A stretch of 64,000 nt of DNA, taken from contig CAUJCX010000006.1 of the NCBI GenBank assembly GCA_963169235.1, positions 54,269 through 118,268 of the forward strand, in the 5' to 3' direction. Under the pieces are notes generated by a model that ran no database searches, was not told where the DNA came from, and worked only from the letters and a program-made list of their open reading frames with translations. The position numbers were made by a program, and so were the translations under genes. Below, in pieces: positions 59,152-64,000 of the stretch. Source of the stretch: Actinomycetota bacterium. Its GTDB lineage: Bacteria > Actinomycetota > Thermoleophilia > Miltoncostaeales > Miltoncostaeaceae. Each line of letters begins with the position of its first letter. Position 1 is the stretch's first letter.

Positions 59152-60042
59152 TTAGAGGGATGACAAGAGGCGGCGGTAGCTGTCGAGGCGCCCGGGGGTC
59201 ACGTGGCCGGGCACGGCGCAGCCCGCGTCGCCGTCGTGGCGACAGCCGCGGAAGCGGCACCCGGCGGCCGCCCGCGCGATCTCGGGGAAGCCCTCTGCCA
59301 GATCGGCGGCGTCCATCGGCGGCAGGTAGAACGTGCGCACCCCCGCGGTGTCCACCACCGCGCCGCCGTCCGGCATCGGCACCAGGCGCGGGTCGGACGT
59401 GGTGTGCCGCCCCTGGCCGGCGCGGTGGCTGACGTCGCCGACGGCACGGTCGACGCCGGTGAGCGCCCGGGTGATGCTGCTCTTGCCCACCCCTGAGTGC
59501 CCGCACAGCGCCGCGGTGCGGTCGCCGATGTCCGCCCGGATGCGCGCGATGAACGCGGGATCGGTGGTGGTGCCCTGCACCACGTCGTAGCCGATGTCGC
59601 CGTACACCTCGGCGGCCCGGGCGATGAGGGCCTCGTCGTGCGGCAGGTCGGTCTTGGTGATGACCAGCGAGCACGTGAGTCCCCCCAGTTCGCCCGCCAC
59701 CAGGTAACGGTCGATGAACCGCGGCCGGAACGGGGGGTCGGCCGCCGCCGCCACCACCATCAGCATGTCGGCGTTGGCGACCAGCGGCCGCGCGCGGTTG
59801 CGGGCGGAGAACTCGCCCCGGCTCAGGAGGGTCTGACGGGGCAGCACCGCCCGGATGAAGCCGGTGTCGCCGCGCCGCTCGACGCTCACCATGTCGCCGG
59901 CCACGGCCGGTCCACCGGGCAGACGGGGCGTGAACGCCGCCTCCCACTCCCCCGCACCGCTGTCGACGGTGGCGCTGGGACCCGCCACCCGGATCACCCG
60001 GGCTTCCACGACCTCGCCGTCGGCGGGGTCCGTCGCCGGCAC
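59152..60042 (-). CDS. rsgA: Ribosome small subunit GTPase RsgA
   Basis: 296 aa circularly permuted GTPase for 30S maturation. OB fold first, then G4 VITKTDLP, G1 LCGHSGVGKSSITRAL, G3 VVDTAGVRTFYL, and zinc finger CRFRGCRHDGDAGCAV (C-x4-C-x-H-x5-C). GTG start at 60042; it begins 8 nt after pyrE. Confidence 0.95.
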   Translation of the reverse strand: MPATDPADGEVVEARVIRVAGPSATVDSGAGEWEAAFTPRLPGGPAVAGDMVSVERRGDTGFIRAVLPRQTLLSRGEFSARNRARPLVANADMLMVVAAAADPPFRPRFIDRYLVAGELGGLTCSLVITKTDLPHDEALIARAAEVYGDIGYDVVQGTTTDPAFIARIRADIGDRTAALCGHSGVGKSSITRALTGVDRAVGDVSHRAGQGRHTTSDPRLVPMPDGGAVVDTAGVRTFYLPPMDAADLAEGFPEIARAAAGCRFRGCRHDGDAGCAVPGHVTPGRLDSYRRLLSSL

Positions 60043-60050
60043 GGAGGGAG

Positions 60051-60617
60051 CTACCGGTCGCTTCCCAGGAGGTCACCGGCCGTGAACAGCGCATGCAGGG
60101 GTGCCCCGTCGAGGACGTCGGCGATGGCCTCGCGGCCACCCTCCTCGCGGTCGATCACCACGACGGCTCCGACCACGCGTCCACCGGCCTGACGCGCCTT
60201 CTCGAGCGCGATGCGCAGCGATCCGCCGGATGTGAGCACGTCGTCCACCACCACGACGGGCGTGCCCTCCTCGATGAACGGCCCCTCGATCCACTGCTGC
60301 AGGCCGTGCTTCTTGGCCTCCTTGCGCACGAAGAACCCGGTGACGCGGCGTCCGTCCTGCCACGCCGCCGCGGTGGCCGCGCACACCAGCGGGTCGGCTC
60401 CCATGGTGAGGCCCCCGACGGCGCCCGGCTCGGTGGCGGCCACCAGGTCCCACGCCATGCGCCCCGCCAGCGCGGCCCCCTCGGGGTCCAACAGCACCTG
60501 GCGGGCGTCGACGTAGTACGACGAGCGGCGTCCCGACGACAGGACGACGGACTCACGGATGACGGCGTGCTGCACCAGGAGGGTGCGCAGGCGGTCGCGG
60601 GTGGCGGTGTCGGTCAC
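60051..60617 (-). CDS. pyrE: Orotate phosphoribosyltransferase
   Basis: 188 aa. Orotate plus PRPP to OMP in pyrimidine synthesis. ESVVLSSGRRSSYYVDARQV, GADPLVCA, FFVRKEAKKHG and the PRPP loop VVVVDDVLTSGGSLRIAL. GTG 60617 is leaderless with TAGCGT 7 nt upstream. Followed by rsgA in one operon. Confidence 0.95.
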   Translation of the reverse strand: MTDTATRDRLRTLLVQHAVIRESVVLSSGRRSSYYVDARQVLLDPEGAALAGRMAWDLVAATEPGAVGGLTMGADPLVCAATAAAWQDGRRVTGFFVRKEAKKHGLQQWIEGPFIEEGTPVVVVDDVLTSGGSLRIALEKARQAGGRVVGAVVVIDREEGGREAIADVLDGAPLHALFTAGDLLGSDR

Positions 60618-60624
60618 GCCGGGG

Positions 60625-60630
60625 ACGCTA
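60625..60630 (-). promoter_or_regulatory. -10 box TAGCGT of pyrE-rsgA (leaderless)
   Basis: TAGCGT, 7-nt gap, GTG 60617, no Shine-Dalgarno. Confidence 0.5.
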
Positions 60631-60695
60631 CCGGAACCGGCCCGCGCCGCGACCGCCGCCGATGGCCGGCGCGGCGCGGGCCGGCGGGGGTTGAC

Positions 60696-60701
60696 TAGGC
60701 T
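60696..60701 (+). promoter_or_regulatory. -10 box TAGGCT of the Nfu-N gene
   Basis: TAGGCT gives a leader of about 34 nt containing AGGAAGGA, 9 nt before TTG 60742. Confidence 0.45.
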
Positions 60702-60741
60702 GTCGTGGCGCCGTCGAAGCCACCAGGAAGGACGTTTCGCG

Positions 60742-61011
60742 TTGGTCGTCGTCACCCCCGAGGGAACCCCGAACCCGAACGCCGTCAAGTTCACGCTCGA
60801 CCGGCCCGCCACCGACGGCCGGCCGGTGACGTTCCGGGCGGGCAGCGATCCGGCCGACTCGCCCCTGGGCCACGCCATCTTCCAGCTGGACGGCGTCACC
60901 AACGTGTTCATGACGGCCGACTTCGTGAGCGTCACGAAGGAGCCGGACGCCGCCTGGGACGACCTGCTTCCGGCCGTCATCGAGGCCATCGAGCAGCACT
61001 TCGGCGCATGA
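60742..61011 (+). CDS. Stand-alone Nfu N-terminal (scaffold) domain protein
   Basis: 89 aa. VTPEGTPNPNAVKFTLDRPA, ADSPLGHAIFQLDGVTNVFMTADFVSVTKEP and WDDLLPAVIEAIEQHF are the N-terminal domain of Nfu iron-sulfur scaffold proteins. The CxxC-bearing C-terminal NifU domain is absent and no Cys is seen, so it cannot carry a cluster alone and may be a partner for one. TTG 60742 is supported by AGGAAGGA. ATGA overlap with the next gene. Confidence 0.85.
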   Translation: MVVVTPEGTPNPNAVKFTLDRPATDGRPVTFRAGSDPADSPLGHAIFQLDGVTNVFMTADFVSVTKEPDAAWDDLLPAVIEAIEQHFGA

Positions 61012-61241
61012 GCAGCAGCACCGGATTCGTGTTCTCGCTGGCGATCGGGTTCATCTTCCTCGTCGGCGGCATCGCGTTCATGCTGTTCCTCGACGAGCAC
61101 CGCTTCCTGTTCGGCATCCCGTACACGCTGCTGGGCCTGCTGATCGTGGTGGGGATGCTCGACGGCCGGCGGCGGCGACGGGTGCGCGAGGCCCGTGAGG
61201 CCGCCGAGGCGGCCGAGCAGGCGCAGCTGGCCGAGCGCTAG
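61008..61241 (+). CDS. Small two-helix membrane protein
   Basis: 77 aa. Two hydrophobic helices (GFVFSLAIGFIFLVGGIAFM, FLFGIPYTLLGLLIVVGML) around DEHRF, then a basic-acidic tail (RRRRRVREAREAAEAAEQAQ) likely in the cytoplasm. ATGA overlap with the Nfu-N gene. Stop overlaps the convergent secreted-protein gene by 4 nt. Confidence 0.7.
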   Translation: MSSSTGFVFSLAIGFIFLVGGIAFMLFLDEHRFLFGIPYTLLGLLIVVGMLDGRRRRRVREAREAAEAAEQAQLAER

Positions 61242-61663
61242 CGGAACGTCATGCGCAGCGTGCGGTCGGTGCGCGCCACCTGGCGTCCGGCCCGCACCAC
61301 CAGCCGGTAGCGCAGCACGTACGGGCCGCCGGGATCGGCGCGGCCCACGGGGATGCGCGACGTCGCGAAGTACAGGCCGGGTTCGTCGAACGTCGCCGGG
61401 GCCCGCACCCGCGCCATCACCACGCCGTTGGCCGTGGCGATCAGCGCCCGGCGCGTGACGCGGATGAGGGGGCGGCCCGCCACCCGGTAGCGCACCACGT
61501 ACGCGTACGTACGCGCCCGGCGGTACGGGGGCTTCGCGGGCTGGCGGGTCTCGGCGTCGACGACGCGGATCGACGTGATGCGCACCGACACGGCCCCGTG
61601 GGCCGGGACGGCGACGCAGGCGCACGCCACGGCGACGGCCACCACGGGCAGCGTGCGCCTCAT
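61238..61663 (-). CDS. Secreted protein coupled to a two-component system
   Basis: 141 aa. Signal peptide RRTLPVVAVAVACACVAVPAHG, then a beta-sandwich-like domain (VSVRITSIRVVDAETRQ, TYAYVVRYRVAGRPLIRVTRRA, GLYFATSRIPVGRADPGGPY, VLRYRLVVRAGRQVARTDRTLRM). No family recognised. ATG 61663 overlaps the histidine kinase stop by ATGA, so it is made with the signalling pair; might be a sensor-linked extracellular binding protein. Confidence 0.75.
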   Translation of the reverse strand: MRRTLPVVAVAVACACVAVPAHGAVSVRITSIRVVDAETRQPAKPPYRRARTYAYVVRYRVAGRPLIRVTRRALIATANGVVMARVRAPATFDEPGLYFATSRIPVGRADPGGPYVLRYRLVVRAGRQVARTDRTLRMTFR

Positions 61664-63003
61664 GGCCGCACCGCGCCCGGCCGCCCCGGCCGCAGGGAGC
61701 GCACGCCGCGCAGCCGCACGGTGAACACGGTGCCGATGCCGGGGGTGCTGGTGACCGACACGGTGCCGTCCACCAGCGTCACCAGCCGCTTCACGATGGC
61801 GAGGCCGAGCCCCGAGCCGCCCATCCCCGTGCGCCGGCGCGATCCGTCGACGCGGAACAGGCGGTCGAAGATGTAGGGCAGCTGCTCCGGCTCGATGCCC
61901 ACGCCCGTGTCGGCCACCGACAACAGGGCGTCCCGGCCCTGCACGCGCGCGGCCACCGTGACCCGGCCGCCCTCCCCGGTCGCGGAGACCGCGTTGCTGA
62001 CCAGGTTCGCGACGATGGTGGAGACGTGCCCCTCATCGGTCCAGCCGAGCTCGCGCTCGCCGTCGCGCGGGCCCGAGAGCGTCACGCCGCGCGCGGCGGC
62101 AGCGGCGTGGTAGCGCGCCACGACCGAGCGCGCGATCTCGGCCAGGTCCACCTCGGCGCGCTCCACCGGGGGGTCCAGGTCGAGCCACGTGAGCTCCTGC
62201 AGGTCGCGCACGAGGCCGCGCAGGCGCACGGCCTCCTCGCGGATGGTCTCTGCGGCCTCCTCCCGGTCCTCGTCGGTGCGGGCCGTGCCGTCGGCCAGCG
62301 CCGTCGCGAAGCCCTCGATGGCCGTCACGGGGGTGCGCAGCTCGTGCGCGGCGTCCGCGATGAAGGCCCGCTGGCGGGAGTCGGCGATCTCGAGCTGTGA
62401 AGCCATGCGGTTGAAAGCCTTCGCCACGATGCCCGCCTCGCCTGCCGTCTCGGCGGCGCGAACCGTCAGATCCCCCTCGGAGACCTTGCCCGCCACCGCG
62501 ACGAGCTCGCGGTACGAGTTGCGCAGGCGCCGGGTGAGCGAGCCGGACAGGAACCACGCCACCACGCCCACCGCGCCGATGCCGATGGCGATCACGAGGG
62601 CCAGCACGCGCCGGTCGACCGTGCTGATGGGGTCCATGCGCTCCAGCGTGACGCTGGCCCACCGGTTGCGGGCCTGGGCGGCGGCGTACGTCCGGCCGGC
62701 CGGAACGTTCCAGATGGTGTCGATGCCGTCGATGCGCACCACCACGCGGGTGTCGGTGAGGTAGCGCACGGCCTGCGCCACCGTGGCGTTGGCGTTGTCG
62801 CGGCCGCCGTTCACCAGGCTGCGCGCCAGCGTGCGGGCCTGGCGGTCGAGGCCGGCCTCGACCTGGTTGCGGGCCTGCCCCTCGATGACGCCGTAGAGCT
62901 GGCCGACGACCAGGGCCGCGCACACGGACGCGGCCACGAAGTAGACCGCGGCCCGCACCCGGATGCTGCCGAGCGCGCGGCTCAGCAGCGGGTGCGCGCT
63001 CAC
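61660..63003 (-). CDS. Membrane histidine kinase (HAMP, HisKA, HATPase)
   Basis: 447 aa. Helices at about 16-38 and 135-155 frame a sensor loop; HAMP region RRLRNSYRELVAVAGKVSEG; H-box FIADAAHELRTPVTAIEGFA; N-box VSTIVANLVSNAVSATGEGG; G1 VADTGVGI; F-box IFDRLFRVD; G2 GGSGLGLAIVKRLV. Autophosphorylates and passes the phosphate to the adjacent regulator. GTG 63003 overlaps the regulator stop. Stimulus unknown. Confidence 0.95.
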   Translation of the reverse strand: MSAHPLLSRALGSIRVRAAVYFVAASVCAALVVGQLYGVIEGQARNQVEAGLDRQARTLARSLVNGGRDNANATVAQAVRYLTDTRVVVRIDGIDTIWNVPAGRTYAAAQARNRWASVTLERMDPISTVDRRVLALVIAIGIGAVGVVAWFLSGSLTRRLRNSYRELVAVAGKVSEGDLTVRAAETAGEAGIVAKAFNRMASQLEIADSRQRAFIADAAHELRTPVTAIEGFATALADGTARTDEDREEAAETIREEAVRLRGLVRDLQELTWLDLDPPVERAEVDLAEIARSVVARYHAAAAARGVTLSGPRDGERELGWTDEGHVSTIVANLVSNAVSATGEGGRVTVAARVQGRDALLSVADTGVGIEPEQLPYIFDRLFRVDGSRRRTGMGGSGLGLAIVKRLVTLVDGTVSVTSTPGIGTVFTVRLRGVRSLRPGRPGAVRP

Positions 63004-63680
63004 CGTGGCGGCTCGACCTTGTACCCGACCCCTCGCACGGCCACCAGCGGCAGGTCGTCACCCAGCTTGCGCCGCAGGTTCGCGACGTGCACGTCGACCG
63101 TCTTCGCGCCCACGGCCGACTGATAGCCCCACACGCGCTCCAGCAGGCGCTCACGCGAGTAGACGACGCGCGGGTGCGACGACAGCTCGTACAGGAGGTC
63201 GAACTCCAGGCGCGTCAGGTCGACCACCTCGCCGGCCTTCGTGACCTGGCGCGCCGCCGGCTCGATGTGGATGTCGCCGAGCGTGACGTTGCGGTCCTCG
63301 GGCTCGCCCCCGGCCGAGCGCCGCAACACGGCCTTGACGCGCGCCACCACCTCGACAGGCGAGAACGGCTTGGTGACGTAGTCGTCGGCGCCCAGCTCGA
63401 GGCCGGTGACGCGATGCGTCTCGTCGGTGCGCGCGGTGACGAGGATCACCGGCACCTCGGCGGTCTCGCGCACGCGCCGCGTCACCTCGAAGCCGTCGAT
63501 CTCGGGGATCATCACGTCCAGCAGCACCAGGTCGATGCCGCCGCGACGCACCTGCTCGACGGCTTCGCGGCCGTCGGCCGCCTCGGTCACCGTGAAGCCG
63601 GCGTCGGTGAGGTACATGCGCAGGAGGCGGCGGATGGCGCGCTCGTCATCGACCACCAGGATGTGTCCGCGTGTGGGCAT
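63000..63680 (-). CDS. OmpR/PhoB-type response regulator
   Basis: 226 aa. Receiver: ILVVDDERAIRRLLRMYL (acidic pair), phospho-Asp in VLLDVMIPEIDG, Thr in LVTART, Lys in DYVTKPFSP. DNA-binding winged helix: VVDLTRLEFDLLYELSSHPR, RERLLERVWG, VGAKTVDVHVANLRRKLG and VRGVGYKV. ATG 63680 is leaderless (TAGAAT, 6-nt gap). Heads the operon regulator-kinase-secreted protein. Confidence 0.96.
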   Translation of the reverse strand: MPTRGHILVVDDERAIRRLLRMYLTDAGFTVTEAADGREAVEQVRRGGIDLVLLDVMIPEIDGFEVTRRVRETAEVPVILVTARTDETHRVTGLELGADDYVTKPFSPVEVVARVKAVLRRSAGGEPEDRNVTLGDIHIEPAARQVTKAGEVVDLTRLEFDLLYELSSHPRVVYSRERLLERVWGYQSAVGAKTVDVHVANLRRKLGDDLPLVAVRGVGYKVEPPR

Positions 63681-63686
63681 GTCCCG

Positions 63687-63692
63687 ATTCTA
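63687..63692 (-). promoter_or_regulatory. -10 box TAGAAT of the response regulator (leaderless)
   Basis: TAGAAT, 6-nt gap, ATG 63680. Confidence 0.55.
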
Positions 63693-63747
63693 GGGCCGCG
63701 CGCGGCCGGTGGGCGCACGCCGGGCGCCGTCGTGGGCACACCGGGCC

Positions 63748-63776
63748 TTGATACGGTGCGTCCGGCTCCCTACCTT
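63748..63776 (+). promoter_or_regulatory. Promoter of the tRNA-Phe gene
   Basis: -35 TTGATA (63748-63753), 17-nt spacer, -10 TACCTT (63771-63776), giving a start about 7 nt before the mature tRNA. Confidence 0.5.
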
Positions 63777-63789
63777 TCGTGGGCCGCAG

Positions 63790-63862
63790 GGCGAGATAGC
63801 TCAGTTGGTAGAGCACACGACTGAAAATCGTGGTGTCCCCAGTTCGAGTCTGGGTCTCGCCA
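63790..63862 (+). tRNA. tRNA-Phe (anticodon GAA)
   Basis: Complete cloverleaf: acceptor GGCGAGA/TCTCGCC, D arm GCTC-AGTTGGTA-GAGC, anticodon stem CACGA/TCGTG with loop CTGAAAA (GAA anticodon), variable GTGTC, T arm CCCAG-TTCGAGT-CTGGG, discriminator A. The 3' CCA is not encoded. Confidence 0.97.
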
Positions 63863-64000
63863 TCACCGTCCCCGGCGCGCGGGTCGCACGCCGCCGGGTC
63901 CCGCCACACGGCCCCGCCAGGTCGTCGGCAGCCGGCCGTGCGCGTCGCGTACCGCACTCAGCGCGCGGGATCAGGAAACTCTCACGAAACGCTGATCGTC
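63863..64000. other. 138-bp tail of the window, no gene seen
   Basis: GC-rich with no convincing frame or terminator after the tRNA. The last 30 bases (GAAACTCTCACGAAACGCTG region) are AT-richer and may belong to a promoter or to the next gene outside the window. Confidence 0.4.

Overview
The window is one contiguous piece of a very high-GC bacterial chromosome (codon third positions almost all G or C), densely coded on both strands, with many genes joined by 4-nt ATGA/GTGA overlaps. There is no phage, transposon, plasmid or CRISPR signature. OB-HD proteins, tandem ThyX, DUF1385, BTAD regulators, MalT-like ATPases, secreted SGNH proteins and TANNNT promoters with leaderless starts suggest a deep-branching actinobacterium. 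Class Thermoleophilia is my best guess; this is inference from gene content, not from a marker tree.

Layout. 1-3.5 kb: 5'-truncated malate synthase, a SixA-like phosphatase behind a perfect hairpin, a small membrane protein and a DMT exporter. 3.5-6.2 kb: feoA-feoB-feoC-like ferrous iron uptake operon. 6.2-9.1 kb: a four-gene operon (SHOCT protein, unknown, NTF2-like, thioesterase) divergent from a MarR regulator, then a membrane protein/XRE regulator pair. 9.2-10.5 kb: citrate synthase. 10.8-15.1 kb: envelope glycosylation operon (PHP-GT4 fusion, GT4, DUF2334 deacetylase-like). 15.1-20.1 kb: DUF488, then secreted SGNH/OafA-type surface proteins. 20.4-28.5 kb: NYN nuclease with an Arg-rich tail, bicupin, GNAT, DUF808, methyltransferase, MsrA/lipoprotein/JAMM operon, and small proteins. 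28.5-32 kb: MFS, RarA, YqeY, molbindin. 32-39.3 kb: a subtilase, and a six-gene overlapping operon (tandem ThyX, DUF1385, SRPBCC, YcnI, NAPRTase, methylmalonyl-CoA epimerase). 39.3-45.1 kb: a MalT/BTAD giant regulator with two SDRs and an alpha/beta hydrolase. 45.2-51.2 kb: a signalling-looking block (frameshifted PAS/chemoreceptor-like gene, PaaK/LuxE-like adenylating enzyme plus FeeM/LuxI-like N-acyltransferase, EAL phosphodiesterase with a dead GGDEF). 51.3-57.1 kb: OB-HD protein, UvrD/RecB-nuclease helicase, IMPase-like protein, ClpP. 57.2-64 kb: lone groES, ASCH protein, an unusual six-repeat TGWEALDKWV protein, RsgA, PyrE, Nfu-N scaffold, a two-component system with a coupled secreted protein, and tRNA-Phe.

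The points I find most unusual are the acyltransferase/adenylating pair at 46.8-48.9 kb, the Trp-repeat protein at 58.1-59.0 kb with its own well-formed promoter and operator-like palindrome, and the systematic use of leaderless promoters. Some of these drive 12-16 codon mini-ORFs that end exactly in the start codon of the next gene.
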